From contig MEUD01000001.1 of NCBI GenBank assembly GCA_001771575.1, positions 1,241,277 to 1,305,276 on the forward strand: DNA of 64,000 bases, read 5' to 3'. Under the pieces are notes generated by a model. It worked only from the letters and a program-made list of their open reading frames with translations, was not told where the DNA came from and made no database searches. Below are positions 14,197 through 23,201 of the stretch, piece by piece (positions within the stretch are counted from its first letter, which is position 1; each line of letters opens with the position of its first letter). The position numbers and the translations under genes were made by a program. The DNA is from a candidate division WOR-1 bacterium RIFOXYB2_FULL_45_9 (lineage in GTDB: Bacteria; Margulisbacteria; WOR-1; O2-12-FULL-45-9; XYB2-FULL-48-7).

Positions 14197-16512
14197 ATGT
14201 TTGAGAGATTTACCGAACGGGCGATACGAGTGATCATGGCGGCGCAAGAGGAAGCCAAGCGTCTCCGTTCAAATTATGTCGGCGCCGAACACCTTTGCCT
14301 GGGAATGCTCAGGGAAAACGACCAATCGGTGATAAAGACCCTGGAGCATTTTCGGGCCGACCCCATGCAAATAAAGGACCGGATAGAAGAATCGCTGTTG
14401 ATCAAAGAGGGGCCAGCCAGCGATTCTCCGGAGCTGCCATTCAATCCCCAGATCAAGAAGATCATTGCCCTGGCCTGGGATGAGGCTAGAGGGCTGGGGC
14501 ATAGCTATGTTGGCGTAGAACACCTATTCTTAGGAATGCTGCGGGAGGGGAGCGGTGTTACCGGCAAGATCTTTGCCGATTACGTGATCTCGCCAGCGGC
14601 GGCCAAGGACAGGATCATTTCTCTGCTTGGCGAAGTTAATCCCCTGCAAAAGAAGGTCTCCCGGGCAAGCAAAACCCCTCTGCTCGATTCTTTTGGCCGG
14701 GATCTGACGATCATGGCCGGAAGCAACAAGCTCGATCCGGTCGTTGGGCGGGCCAAGGAAGTTGAGCGGGTCATTCAGATACTTTCTCGCCGCCGGAAGA
14801 ACAATCCGGTTTTGATCGGAGAAGCGGGGGTTGGCAAGACCGCGATCGTTGAGGGGCTGGCCCAAAAAATCATCCAGGGGAACATTCCCGCGACTTTGGC
14901 CAACAAGCGGCTGGTCGCGCTCGATATGGGGCTGTTGATCGCCGGGACAAGATACCGCGGAGAATTTGAAGAGAGGCTGAAAAAGGTCCTTGATGAAGTG
15001 ATCAAAAGCGAGAGTGTGATCCTCTTCATTGATGAGTTGCACACCTTGATCGGGGCCGGGGCGGCCGAAGGGGCGATGGACGCGGCCAATATATTGAAGC
15101 CCGCCTTGGCTCGCGGCGAGATCCAATGCATTGGCGCGACCACGATCGATGAGTTTCGAAAAAGGATCGAATCCGATCCGGCGCTGGAGCGGCGATTCCA
15201 ATCGGTCATGGTGGATGAGCCGTCCGTGGAAGAGACGATTGAGATCCTAAAGGGTTTGCGGAGCCGGTATGAAGAGTTTCACCGCGTCCAGATCACTGAT
15301 GACGCTTTGGTCGCGGCCGCCAGGCTTTCGGCCCGCTACATTTCCGATCGGTTTTTGCCTGACAAGGCGATCGATCTGGTGGATGAGGCGGCGTCACGGA
15401 CCATGTTGCAAAACGAGGCCCTCTCAAAGGAGCAACCCGCTTCGGAAAAAATCCCCAAGGTTAACGCGGAAGTGATCGCCCAGATCGTTGCCAGCTGGAC
15501 CGGTGTTCCGGTGACCCAGCTTACCCAGGAAGAGACGGAGCGACTGTTTAAGCTGGAAGAGACCCTGCGGCAAAGAGTGGTTGGGCAGGAAGAAGCGATC
15601 ACCGTTATCGCTAAATCGATCAGGCGGGCCAGAGCGGGACTTAAAGATCCCAAGCGCCCGGTCGGCTCGTTCATTTTTCTCGGTCCTTCGGGAGTTGGCA
15701 AAACGGAACTGGCAAAAAGACTGGCCGAATTTCTTTTTGGCGATACCGAAGCGCTGATCCGGATCGACATGTCGGAATACCTGGAATCGCACACCACCTC
15801 GCGGCTGGTTGGTTCCCCTCCCGGTTATGTTGGCTTTGGCGAAGGGGGACAGTTGACCGAGCCGGTCCGCCGCCGTCCCCATTCGGTTGTTTTGTTCGAT
15901 GAAATAGAAAAAGCTCATCCCGACGTGATGAACCTGCTTTTGCAGGTTTTAGACGAAGGACATGTAACCGACGCGCAGGGGCACCAGATCGATTTCAAGA
16001 ACACGGTAATTATTATGACCAGCAACGTCGGGGCGGAGCTGATCCAAAAAGAGAGTTCAATCGGTTTTGTTACCAGGGCCGATGCCGGCGCCAGCTATGG
16101 CAAAATGAAAGAGATTGTCCTTGAGGAGCTGAAAAAGAGATTTAAGCCGGAATTCCTTAACCGGGTAGACGAAAAGATCGTTTTTCATCCGCTTTCAAAA
16201 GAGGACCTGCTGTTGATTATTGATATCATGATCAACGATATTAACGATCGCCTGACCGAAAAAGGGCTTTCAATCAACCTGACCAAGAAAGCGAAAACTT
16301 TTTTGGTCGATCAGGGATATGATCCTAAGCTGGGAGCCAGGCCGCTGCGCCGCTCGATTGAAGAACACATTGAAGACAAGCTCTCCGAAGAAGTGTTAAA
16401 GGGTAAATTTCCTTATGGCACAAGCATCAAGGCCGATCTAAAGGACAAAGCTCTCTTTTTTGTTGGAAAGTCGTCCCTCAAAAGCCGTAAACTCGAGAGC
16501 GCCTCGGCGTAG
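14197..16512 (+). CDS. clpC: ClpC-type AAA+ unfoldase without the M domain
   Basis: A 771-residue Hsp100 unfoldase that feeds proteins to ClpP. It starts with the ClpC-like [17 protein letters not shown] and has two Clp N repeats (about 1-140). AAA-1 carries [13 protein letters not shown] and AAA-2 carries [13 protein letters not shown]. An SSIGF motif fits the ClpP-binding loop. Between DEAASR and SWTGVPV only about 28 residues remain, so the coiled-coil M/UVR domain, which binds adaptors in Firmicutes and cyanobacterial ClpC, is missing, as in ClpA. radA follows one base after its stop. ClpP is not in the window. Confidence 0.95.
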   Translation: MFERFTERAIRVIMAAQEEAKRLRSNYVGAEHLCLGMLRENDQSVIKTLEHFRADPMQIKDRIEESLLIKEGPASDSPELPFNPQIKKIIALAWDEARGLGHSYVGVEHLFLGMLREGSGVTGKIFADYVISPAAAKDRIISLLGEVNPLQKKVSRASKTPLLDSFGRDLTIMAGSNKLDPVVGRAKEVERVIQILSRRRKNNPVLIGEAGVGKTAIVEGLAQKIIQGNIPATLANKRLVALDMGLLIAGTRYRGEFEERLKKVLDEVIKSESVILFIDELHTLIGAGAAEGAMDAANILKPALARGEIQCIGATTIDEFRKRIESDPALERRFQSVMVDEPSVEETIEILKGLRSRYEEFHRVQITDDALVAAARLSARYISDRFLPDKAIDLVDEAASRTMLQNEALSKEQPASEKIPKVNAEVIAQIVASWTGVPVTQLTQEETERLFKLEETLRQRVVGQEEAITVIAKSIRRARAGLKDPKRPVGSFIFLGPSGVGKTELAKRLAEFLFGDTEALIRIDMSEYLESHTTSRLVGSPPGYVGFGEGGQLTEPVRRRPHSVVLFDEIEKAHPDVMNLLLQVLDEGHVTDAQGHQIDFKNTVIIMTSNVGAELIQKESSIGFVTRADAGASYGKMKEIVLEELKKRFKPEFLNRVDEKIVFHPLSKEDLLLIIDIMINDINDRLTEKGLSINLTKKAKTFLVDQGYDPKLGARPLRRSIEEHIEDKLSEEVLKGKFPYGTSIKADLKDKALFFVGKSSLKSRKLESASA

Positions 16513-16513
16513 T

Positions 16514-17857
16514 ATGCCGAAGGGAGAGGTCCTCTATGTCTGCGGCTCCTGCGGTCAGGGTTTTCCCCGCTGGCAAGGACAATGCCCGAGTTGCGGCGAA
16601 TGGAACAGCTTATGCGAAGAGCTCCCCACGGTCCAATCTCCCAATAAGCCGGCTCCACTTAAAGCTGCGGAAGCGATCTCGATCACCGATGTCGGCTATC
16701 AGGCCGAAGACCGGGTCTCGACCGGGCTAAAAGAGTTGGACCGGGTTCTTGGGGGAGGGATCGTTCCAGGTTCGGCAACCCTAATATCCGGAGAACCGGG
16801 GATTGGCAAATCAACTTTAATGCTTCAAGTCGCGGAGTCGCTAAGCCGAAGCGCGACTGTCCTATATATCAGCGGCGAGGAATCCCCCAGGCAGATCAGG
16901 ATGCGGGCGGAGCGTTTGGGAGCGACCACCAAAAATCTTCTTCTTTTACCGGAAACCGGCCTGGCCAACATTGAAAAGAGGATCGAGCAAATAAAGCCGG
17001 GATACGTGATCATCGATTCGATCCAGACCCTCTACCGCGCGGAAGTTCAGGCCGCCCCGGGCTCTGTCGCGCAAGTTCGAGAATGTGCCGCTTACCTGGT
17101 TGGGATAGCCAAGGCGACCGGGATCCCGATCGTTATTGTCGGACACGTGACCAAGGAGGGGACGATTGCCGGCCCCCGGGTTTTAGAGCATGTGGTTGAC
17201 ACCGTGCTTTATTTTGAAGGGGAAAAACACAAACAGTACCGCCTGCTCCGCGCGATCAAGAACCGGTTCGGCTCAACTAACGAGATCGGGATCTTTGAAA
17301 TGAAGGAATCGGGGTTGATCGAGGTCTCTAACCCCTCCGAGGTGTTTTTATCTGAAAGGCCCAAAGGGGCCCCCGGCTCGGTTGTGACCGCGGCGATCGA
17401 AGGGAGCCGGCCGCTGCTGGTAGAAATACAAGCTTTGGTAGCCCCGACTAAAATGGCCTATCCGATCAGGAGGGTGACCGGGGTCGACCAAAATCGGGTC
17501 GCGATAATTCTCGCGGTACTGGAGAGACAAATTGGGCTGAAGCTATCATCTTCGGATGTTTACGTGAACGCGGCCGGCGGCGTTAGGGTGTATGAACCGG
17601 CCATCGATTTGCCGATCGCTCTGGCGATTGCTTCCTGCTATCGGTCTAAGCCGATCGACTCCGCCACCATGGCGGTTGGCGAGATCGGGTTGGCCGGAGA
17701 GATCCGCTCAATTAGCGGAATTGAGAAGAGATTGAAGGAAGCGGAAAAACTTGGCTTTAAAACAGCGATAACTCCCAGGGGGAGCAAGGTCGCGACCAAG
17801 CTTAAACTTGAAGAAGCGGCAACCGTCAAAGAGGCTTTGTCAGCATTTCTGCAATAG
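16514..17857 (+). CDS. radA: DNA repair ATPase RadA/Sms
   Basis: RadA promotes branch migration in recombination and repair. The protein has 447 residues. A zinc finger at the start (C10, C13, C24, C27 in YVCGSCG and CPSCGEW) is followed by a RecA-like core with GEPGIGKST (93-101), the RadA-specific KNRFGSTNE motif and a Lon-like C-terminal domain (YVNAAGGVRVYEPAIDLP). The ATG at 16514 lies one base after the clpC stop. The clpC-radA order is conserved in Firmicutes. The 3' end overlaps plsC on the other strand by 32 bases. Confidence 0.97.
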   Translation: MPKGEVLYVCGSCGQGFPRWQGQCPSCGEWNSLCEELPTVQSPNKPAPLKAAEAISITDVGYQAEDRVSTGLKELDRVLGGGIVPGSATLISGEPGIGKSTLMLQVAESLSRSATVLYISGEESPRQIRMRAERLGATTKNLLLLPETGLANIEKRIEQIKPGYVIIDSIQTLYRAEVQAAPGSVAQVRECAAYLVGIAKATGIPIVIVGHVTKEGTIAGPRVLEHVVDTVLYFEGEKHKQYRLLRAIKNRFGSTNEIGIFEMKESGLIEVSNPSEVFLSERPKGAPGSVVTAAIEGSRPLLVEIQALVAPTKMAYPIRRVTGVDQNRVAIILAVLERQIGLKLSSSDVYVNAAGGVRVYEPAIDLPIALAIASCYRSKPIDSATMAVGEIGLAGEIRSISGIEKRLKEAEKLGFKTAITPRGSKVATKLKLEEAATVKEALSAFLQ

Positions 17858-18542
17858 ACTGACGAACTTCCGCCACTTTTGCCTCATATTCAAGATCATT
17901 GGTAAAATAGATTGGTTTACCGATTGAAAGCCGGACCTGGGATGGGGAAAAAAACTTTGCCCCTTTTGGTAGGATGTCGTAACTGCCGGAAATGGCGACC
18001 GGCAAAACTGGGACACCGGACTTTAACGCCGCCAGCAGGCTCCCTCGTTTGAAGTTCCCTAACGAACCGTCGCGGCTCCTAGTCCCTTCCGGAAAGATCA
18101 ATATTCGATCCCCGTTTTTTAACAACGTGACCATTTTATCGACCAGCTTGTAAGCATTTAAGACCATTTCCCGGTCGACCGGGAAGTAGCCGGCCTTTTT
18201 AAGGTACCAACCAAAGATTGGTACTTTAAACAATTCTTTTTTGATGGCGAACAGAAAAGTGATCGGCAATCCGCCAAGGAGGATGGGAATGTCTGCCGCC
18301 CCCTGATGGTTGGCGGCGATCATAATTGCCCCCTTGGGGATATTCTCCAGGCCGGTAATTTTAAGACGTGAGCCGGATAACAAGATTATCATTTTTGACC
18401 AGTATCGGGCGGCGATCTGAAAAGGATACCGTTTGTCCCGGTAAAAAGGAGTGAAACAGAAGGTTATCAAGGAGGCTACAAAAAAAGCTATAAAGATCGC
18501 GAGAAAAAGTGCAAGATTGTGAAGCGCCTTGAGAATAATCAT
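17826..18542 (-). CDS. plsC: 1-acyl-glycerol-3-phosphate acyltransferase (PlsC)
   Basis: Membrane-associated enzyme that acylates lysophosphatidic acid to phosphatidic acid. The protein has 238 residues, with one or two N-terminal hydrophobic helices (about 5-30). The acyltransferase motifs are NHQGAADIPI (the H-x4-D charge relay), FPEGTRSRDG (substrate binding) and VPVLPVAISG. It completes the phospholipid path begun by PlsX. A TGCTATACT box sits 6 bases before its ATG. The 3' end overlaps radA tail to tail. Confidence 0.93.
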   Translation of the reverse strand: MIILKALHNLALFLAIFIAFFVASLITFCFTPFYRDKRYPFQIAARYWSKMIILLSGSRLKITGLENIPKGAIMIAANHQGAADIPILLGGLPITFLFAIKKELFKVPIFGWYLKKAGYFPVDREMVLNAYKLVDKMVTLLKNGDRILIFPEGTRSRDGSLGNFKRGSLLAALKSGVPVLPVAISGSYDILPKGAKFFSPSQVRLSIGKPIYFTNDLEYEAKVAEVRQSIAEMLTKPL

Positions 18543-18548
18543 GCTGCA

Positions 18549-18557
18549 AGTATAGCA
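18549..18557 (-). promoter_or_regulatory. Extended -10 promoter (TGCTATACT) for plsC
   Basis: Minus-strand TGC-TATACT lies 6 bases before the plsC ATG at 18542, with no ribosome site. The short gap places the expected transcription start at or next to the start codon. Confidence 0.55.
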
Positions 18558-18560
18558 AAT

Positions 18561-19574
18561 CTAGGTCGTTTCAGGAACGGCGCTTTCCCCCAGGACCCGG
18601 TCAATTTCATTTTGGTCGGTCAATCCGGCCAGGATTTTTTCGCGAGCGTCCTCGGTTAGCGGCTTAAAGTTTGGAGTCGTGGTTGACCCGATCAAAACCT
18701 CAAAAAGTCCGATCCGGCCCTGATAGCCGCCGGCAATTTGTTTCCGGGCGAGGCGTTGGGCGACGACTCCGGCAACGGTTGCCTTGACCAAATATGGCTC
18801 GATCCCCATTTCCACCAATCTTTCGACCGCCGCAGGCGCACTATTAGTATGCAGTGTCGAAAATACTTGATGGCCGGTCAAGGCAGCCTGGATTGCTATT
18901 CTGGCGGTCTCCAGATCGCGGATTTCTCCGATCATGACGATGTCGGGGTCTTGACGGAGGATGCTTCTTAAGCCGCGCGCGAAAGTTAGCCCCGCCTTAT
19001 TGTTTACCTGAACTTGATTGATCCCGGGGAGCTGGTATTCAACCGGGTCTTCAATGGTCATGATGTTTGTTTCCTTATTGTTAAGAAAAGAAAGGGCGGC
19101 ATAGAGGGTGGTGGTTTTTCCGGAGCCGGTCGGGCCGGTTATTAAAACCAATCCCTGGCGTCGTTCGATGATCGATTGGAAAGAGGTAAATGATCCCTCC
19201 CCCATCCCCAGGTCGCTAAGTTTTATTTGAGCCTGACGCCTGGGGAGGAGCCGGACGACCGCTTTTTCTCCGTGAATGGTCGGCAAGATCGAGGTTCGCA
19301 GGTCGATGAGCTGTTTGGTCAGCCGGAGTTCGCTTCGACCATCCTGCGGCAGGCGGGTTTCGCCGATATCTAGGCCACAGAGGAGCTTAAGCCTTGATAG
19401 GAGGGCTGCCTGTTTCGTTTTATTGATCGGAGAACCGTCAACCAGCAGGCCGTCGATCCGATAACGGACCCTAAGATAATCGTCGCGCGGCTCAAGATGG
19501 ACGTCTGACGCGGACAATGATGCCGCTTTTTGAAGGATTTCGTCAAGGAGTTCCGGGGTCTTTAATTGTTCCAT
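18561..19574 (-). CDS. Minimal GspE/PilB-type secretion ATPase
   Basis: ATPase of the type II secretion / type IV pilus assembly family, 337 residues against about 500-570 usual. It begins directly at the SASDVHLEP segment, so the N1 membrane-complex-binding domain is absent. Walker A (GPTGSGKTTTLYAAL), the Asp box (TIEDPVEY), Walker B (DPDIVMIGEIRD) and the His box (FSTLHTNSAPAAVERL) are intact. The usual four-Cys zinc loop is deleted: RLARKQIAGGYQGRIGLFE joins directly. The SASDVHLEP and EDPVEY motifs favour GspE/PilB over PilT. A secretin lies at 37 kb. It may be a specialised pilus ATPase or one working with a separate N1 protein. Confidence 0.88.
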   Translation of the reverse strand: MEQLKTPELLDEILQKAASLSASDVHLEPRDDYLRVRYRIDGLLVDGSPINKTKQAALLSRLKLLCGLDIGETRLPQDGRSELRLTKQLIDLRTSILPTIHGEKAVVRLLPRRQAQIKLSDLGMGEGSFTSFQSIIERRQGLVLITGPTGSGKTTTLYAALSFLNNKETNIMTIEDPVEYQLPGINQVQVNNKAGLTFARGLRSILRQDPDIVMIGEIRDLETARIAIQAALTGHQVFSTLHTNSAPAAVERLVEMGIEPYLVKATVAGVVAQRLARKQIAGGYQGRIGLFEVLIGSTTTPNFKPLTEDAREKILAGLTDQNEIDRVLGESAVPETT

Positions 19575-19663
19575 AACAGGAAGTGGAGCAACTTTATTGC
19601 CAAAGCAAATGAGGTGAAATTAACTTGAACGGATGGCGAAAAATAACTGAAAGCTGGTGAGCG

Positions 19664-19903
19664 ATGCAAACCTATAAGATCGAGAACACGCAAGAGATCG
19701 AAATATATCGATTCAAAAAAACAAAAAAATGCTTGTTTTACGATGGCGAAGTCTGTTCCGCCCCCCAAATCAAGTTTAAGGCTTGTCTTAATTGTTCGAA
19801 GGTAGACGCCAGATTGGTGGTTGTTGCCGTTTTTAACAAGATCAAGGAAATGGCGGAGAAGTTTTTTAGTTTTTCAGGCCGTTCCGTGCCGCCTGCCACA
19901 TAA
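19664..19903 (+). CDS. Small Cys-containing hypothetical protein
   Basis: A 79-residue protein of unknown function. Four Cys in the middle (CLFYDGEVC and CLNC) could form a zinc or iron-sulfur site. The C-terminus is a short helical, basic stretch. It is plausible as a gene because it fills the gap between the divergent secretion ATPase and aroE and its 3' end overlaps aroE by 38 bases, as other convergent pairs here do. Only a weak ribosome site (CTGGTGAG) is seen before the ATG. Confidence 0.5.
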   Translation: MQTYKIENTQEIEIYRFKKTKKCLFYDGEVCSAPQIKFKACLNCSKVDARLVVVAVFNKIKEMAEKFFSFSGRSVPPAT

Positions 19904-20714
19904 CATCAAGCGGTGGTTCTTCGCCGGTAAAAATAGAAAAAGCGAGCCCCCCCTGTCTGACCAGCATTCCCAGCCCGGAGCAGGTTTTGCACCCGCGTTT
20001 TTTTGCCTGTTTAATGAGCGCGGTTTCGGCCGGATTGTAGACCAGATCATAAACCAATGTTTTCGCGTTAAGCAGTGCGTCAGCGGGGAGAGGGGAAAAA
20101 CTGATTTTTGGAGCCATGCCGACCGGCGTGGTGTTGACCAATAGATCGGCAGAAGCGATCGCCCGGTTTAGCTCGACGCTGTCTATTCTGGCGTGACGGC
20201 AAGGGACTTTGGAAAATGAGCCGGCTTGCGCGGCCAACTCTCTCGCCTTGTCTTCGTCCAGGTCGGCAATGACCAGCGACTTAACCTTGGTTTCCGTCAA
20301 CATAATGGAGACCGCCCGGCTCGCCCCCCCGGCCCCCAGCACGACAACCTCTTTGCCTAACGGATCGAATTCAGCGTCTTCCCTAAGTGACTCAAGAAAG
20401 CCGGGCCCATCGGTGTTGTATCCGATCAGGGTCCCTTCCTGGTTCTGGACTGTATTGACTGCGCCGATCACCTGGGCCAGCTTGGTCACGTCGTCAAGCA
20501 AAGGGACGATCGCTTCCTTGTGGGGGACGGTTACGTTAAAACCGGCAATATGCAGGGCGCGCATGCCGACCACCGATTGGGATAGATCATACTGGTCGAC
20601 CTCAAAAGGGACATATTCATAATCAATATTTAATGCCTTAAACGCGGCGTTATGCATTGCTGGAGAGACGCTATGCCCTAATGGATACCCAATTAGCCCG
20701 ATCAGTTTTTTCAT
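19866..20714 (-). CDS. aroE: Shikimate dehydrogenase
   Basis: NADP-dependent reduction of 3-dehydroshikimate in the aromatic amino-acid pathway. The protein has 282 residues from MKKLIGLIGYPLGHSVSPAMHN, the typical start with substrate Ser residues. NVTVPHKEAI holds the catalytic Lys and NTDGPGF the catalytic Asp. VLGAGGASRAV is the nucleotide-binding turn, and GLGMLVRQG is near the end. The ATG at 20714 is chosen over a longer frame starting at 20792 because the homologous N-terminus and a TGATATACT box (10 bases upstream) agree. tyrA of the same pathway is in the neighbouring operon. Confidence 0.95.
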   Translation of the reverse strand: MKKLIGLIGYPLGHSVSPAMHNAAFKALNIDYEYVPFEVDQYDLSQSVVGMRALHIAGFNVTVPHKEAIVPLLDDVTKLAQVIGAVNTVQNQEGTLIGYNTDGPGFLESLREDAEFDPLGKEVVVLGAGGASRAVSIMLTETKVKSLVIADLDEDKARELAAQAGSFSKVPCRHARIDSVELNRAIASADLLVNTTPVGMAPKISFSPLPADALLNAKTLVYDLVYNPAETALIKQAKKRGCKTCSGLGMLVRQGGLAFSIFTGEEPPLDVMWQAARNGLKN

Positions 20715-20724
20715 GGTTGAAAAT

Positions 20725-20733
20725 AGTATATCA
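20725..20733 (-). promoter_or_regulatory. Extended -10 promoter (TGATATACT) for aroE
   Basis: Minus-strand TGA-TATACT lies 10 bases before the aroE ATG at 20714, without a ribosome site. It supports the shorter aroE start and a leaderless message. Confidence 0.55.
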
Positions 20734-20759
20734 CGCCGCGCTTGCCTTGACGAGAAACC

Positions 20760-20788
20760 TTGTGTAAGCGAAACAGTTAAGCTATAAT
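20760..20788 (+). promoter_or_regulatory. Sigma-70 promoter of the 20.8-25.2 kb operon
   Basis: TTGTGT (20760-20765), a 17-base spacer and TATAAT (20783-20788). Transcription should start near 20795. Unlike most leading genes here, a ribosome site (AAGGAGGG) precedes the ATG at 20808, so the leader is short but carries a Shine-Dalgarno sequence. Confidence 0.75.
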
Positions 20789-20807
20789 TCATTAAGGAGG
20801 GTAAAAT

Positions 20808-22043
20808 ATGCCGAAAGTATATATATTAGACGTAACTAACCGCGACGGGGTGCAAACCGCCCGGATTGGGATGGCCAAGCTGGAGAAGACGATCATTAAT
20901 ATGCTCTTGAATGAAATGGGGGTCTTTCAGTCGGAATTTGGCTTTCCCTTTACCAAGCATGAAACAAATTACCTGAACGCCAACCTGGAATTAGCGGAAA
21001 TGGGAGCTTTGGCTCCCATCAGGCTTGAGGGATGGGCAAGGGCGATCCGGAAGGATGTCGATCTTTCCTTTAAATTGGTACCCAAGTTAAAACATATCAA
21101 CTTGTCGATGTCGACCTCGGCGATCATGCTGACCGGAAAGTTCATGGGGAAAATGGACGAAAAATCGATCATTGCCAGCATGGGAGAAGCGGTTGAGGCG
21201 GCATACGGCTACGGAGCGGAAACGGTGGGGGTTAATGCCGAAGACGCCTCCAGGACCGACCTGGAATTCCTGATTAAATTCGGCAAAGCGGCCAAGGAAA
21301 AAGGGGCCAAGCGATTGCGCTATTGCGACACCCTTGGGGCCGATGACCCGCAGACCATATACGAGAGAATTAAAACTCTGGCCCAGGAGATCAAGATCCC
21401 GATCGAGCTTCATTGTCACAATGACATTGGGATGGCGGTCGCTTGTTCGGTTATGGGAGCGAAAGGGGCGGTTGACGGAGGGCAGGATGCCTTTATTAAT
21501 ACTACCGTTAATGGTGTTGGGGAAAGAGCCGGTAATGCCGACATGCTTTCGGTCCTGCTCGCCCTTAAATACGGGAGCGGCCTAAAGGACAAAAACCTTT
21601 TTCCTGAAGGGGTCAATTTAAATAAAGCCTGGCATATCGCGAAGTACGCTTCGTACGCTTTTAATATTCCCATCCCTGTCAACCAGGTTGGAGTGGGGGC
21701 TAACGCCTTTGCTCACGAGTCGGGGATCCACGCCGATGGCGCGCTCAAGGACCGCCGGAACTACGAGCTTTACGATTACGAGGAGCTGGGCCGCGGCGAG
21801 GCGGAGCTGGTTGAGACCGGACGCCAGATAACGGTAGGGGAATACAGCGGGATCAAAGGCTTCTATAATGTTTTCGGCAAATTGGAGATCGAATTTAAAG
21901 ACGAGAAAGAAGCGGAGCGGGTTTTGGAGCTGGCGCGCTACGCCAATGTCCACACCCAGAAACCGCTGACCAAGGACGAATTGCTTTTTGTGGCCAAATA
22001 CCCCGATCAGGCGCGCAAGATCATGACGGTGACGCCGGCTTAA
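20808..22043 (+). CDS. Isopropylmalate/homocitrate synthase family enzyme, possibly Re-citrate synthase
   Basis: A 411-residue acetyl-CoA-dependent aldol condensing enzyme of the DRE-TIM barrel family. LDVTNRDGVQTARI holds the metal-binding Asp and catalytic Arg, LHCHNDIGMA the metal His pair, and NTTVNGVGERAGNAD the family signature. The late HESGIHADG motif is also present. The DVTNRDGVQT and FQSEFGFPFTKHE segments recall the clostridial/Dehalococcoides Re-citrate synthase branch more than LeuA, and the protein lacks LeuA's full C-terminal regulatory domain. Candidate products are therefore citrate, homocitrate or isopropylmalate. leuCD-type genes lie 10 kb away. A perfect ribosome site precedes the ATG. 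Confidence 0.85.
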   Translation: MPKVYILDVTNRDGVQTARIGMAKLEKTIINMLLNEMGVFQSEFGFPFTKHETNYLNANLELAEMGALAPIRLEGWARAIRKDVDLSFKLVPKLKHINLSMSTSAIMLTGKFMGKMDEKSIIASMGEAVEAAYGYGAETVGVNAEDASRTDLEFLIKFGKAAKEKGAKRLRYCDTLGADDPQTIYERIKTLAQEIKIPIELHCHNDIGMAVACSVMGAKGAVDGGQDAFINTTVNGVGERAGNADMLSVLLALKYGSGLKDKNLFPEGVNLNKAWHIAKYASYAFNIPIPVNQVGVGANAFAHESGIHADGALKDRRNYELYDYEELGRGEAELVETGRQITVGEYSGIKGFYNVFGKLEIEFKDEKEAERVLELARYANVHTQKPLTKDELLFVAKYPDQARKIMTVTPA

Positions 22044-22057
22044 CTTAGGAGGGAATA

Positions 22058-22507
22058 ATGCCAAAAGTTGGGATCATTCTCGGAAGTAAATCTGACCTGC
22101 CGATCATTGAGAAAACGGAAAAACAGCTTGATGTTTTTGGCATTGAATACGAAGTGACCGTCGCTTCCGCTCACCGCGAGCCGAGTAAGGTTGAGGAATA
22201 CGCCGCCGCGGCGGAAGAAAAATATGATTTGATCATTGCCGCCGCCGGAATGGCCGCGGCTCTTCCCGGCGTTGTCGCGTCACGCACTATTTTGCCGGTG
22301 ATTGGCTTGCCGCTGCATTCCCCGACCCTATCCGGACACGACGCCTTGTTCGCTATCGTGCAGATGCCGGCCGGGGTTCCGGTCGCGACGGTAGCGATCG
22401 ATGGGGCCAAGAACGCGGCGATTTTAGCGGCGCAGATCCTGGCCTTGAAATATCCGGAATTGAAACAAAAGTTAAGGGACTTAAAAGCGGAACTGGCAAA
22501 GGGGTAG
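22058..22507 (+). CDS. purE: N5-carboxyaminoimidazole ribonucleotide mutase-like PurE
   Basis: PurE rearranges N5-CAIR to CAIR in purine synthesis. The protein has 149 residues with GSKSDLPIIEKT, VASAHREP (catalytic His) and IVQMPAGVPVATVAID motifs. The stretch read as GGAAHLPG in E. coli is GMAAALPG here, so the second conserved His is Ala. A good TTAGGAGG site precedes the ATG. The gene lies between the citrate/isopropylmalate-synthase-like gene and cvpA. purK and other purine genes are not in the window, so an altered role is possible but not shown. Confidence 0.88.
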   Translation: MPKVGIILGSKSDLPIIEKTEKQLDVFGIEYEVTVASAHREPSKVEEYAAAAEEKYDLIIAAAGMAAALPGVVASRTILPVIGLPLHSPTLSGHDALFAIVQMPAGVPVATVAIDGAKNAAILAAQILALKYPELKQKLRDLKAELAKG

Positions 22508-22508
22508 T

Positions 22509-23201
22509 ATGGCTGACCTGATGATCGGACTGCTTGTCGTCGTCTTTGTTCTGCTGGGGATCCGCGATGGATTCGCCCGGTCTTTTGGCGGAGTAGTCGG
22601 TTTTTTCATCGCTCTTTTTGCCGCCGCCGGAATAATCGAGTTTTTCGCCAATTATTCGGCCATTTATAAAGATTATTTAAACATTGCCACGATCCTGACC
22701 TTTATTTTTATCTGGCTGATCGTCTTGATCGTTCTCGAACTGCTACTTGGGCTGGCGCTAAAAACGATCATTACCATAACGGTCCTTGGCCCGGTCGATC
22801 GGGCGCTTGGCGCGGCGGTTGGAGGAGCAAAAGGATTGCTGGTAGTAGGCCTTATTCTGCAGTTAATGCTCTCCCTCCCTTTGCCAGCCGGAGCGAAACA
22901 GGGGATGAGCGAGGCCTTTATGACCAAATTGTCGGTCTCGGCATACCAATGGGCTTTTCCGATCGCCAAAAAAATGATGCCGCAGATCAATAAAACAATG
23001 AAAGAGAACATCATCAATAAGATCCACCTTGAGATCGGGAGCGAAGACGATCAGGAAGTATTAAAAAATAAATTAGCTGAAATTGAAAAAGCAAAGTCAC
23101 AGCTGGAAGCCCAGCTTTTAAAATTTACCCAAACAACGAGCGCGGCGGCGACCGGCAAAGGAGAAAGCAAGCTTAATGAAATACTTCGTAGTAATCGGTG
23201 A
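22509..23201 (+). CDS. cvpA: CvpA family membrane protein
   Basis: A 230-residue inner-membrane protein. Four hydrophobic helices (about 4-25, 28-48, 60-85, 100-122) precede a cytoplasmic, Lys/Glu-rich helical tail. The GIRDGFARSFGGVVGF and GAAVGGAKGLLVVGL segments match the CvpA/colicin V production family, whose role in envelope homeostasis is poorly defined. cvpA next to a purine gene (purF) is common, and here it follows purE. It overlaps apgM by 26 bases. Confidence 0.85.
   Translation: MADLMIGLLVVVFVLLGIRDGFARSFGGVVGFFIALFAAAGIIEFFANYSAIYKDYLNIATILTFIFIWLIVLIVLELLLGLALKTIITITVLGPVDRALGAAVGGAKGLLVVGLILQLMLSLPLPAGAKQGMSEAFMTKLSVSAYQWAFPIAKKMMPQINKTMKENIINKIHLEIGSEDDQEVLKNKLAEIEKAKSQLEAQLLKFTQTTSAAATGKGESKLNEILRSNR

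Noticed and set aside
19575-19663. Possible c-di-GMP (GEMM) riboswitch upstream of the small Cys protein
   Set aside because: A few GCAAA-like bases are present, but the conserved core and the paired stems could not be found.
20715-20792. Longer aroE starting at 20792
   Set aside because: The extra residues do not fit the family and the aroE -10 box lies inside this stretch.
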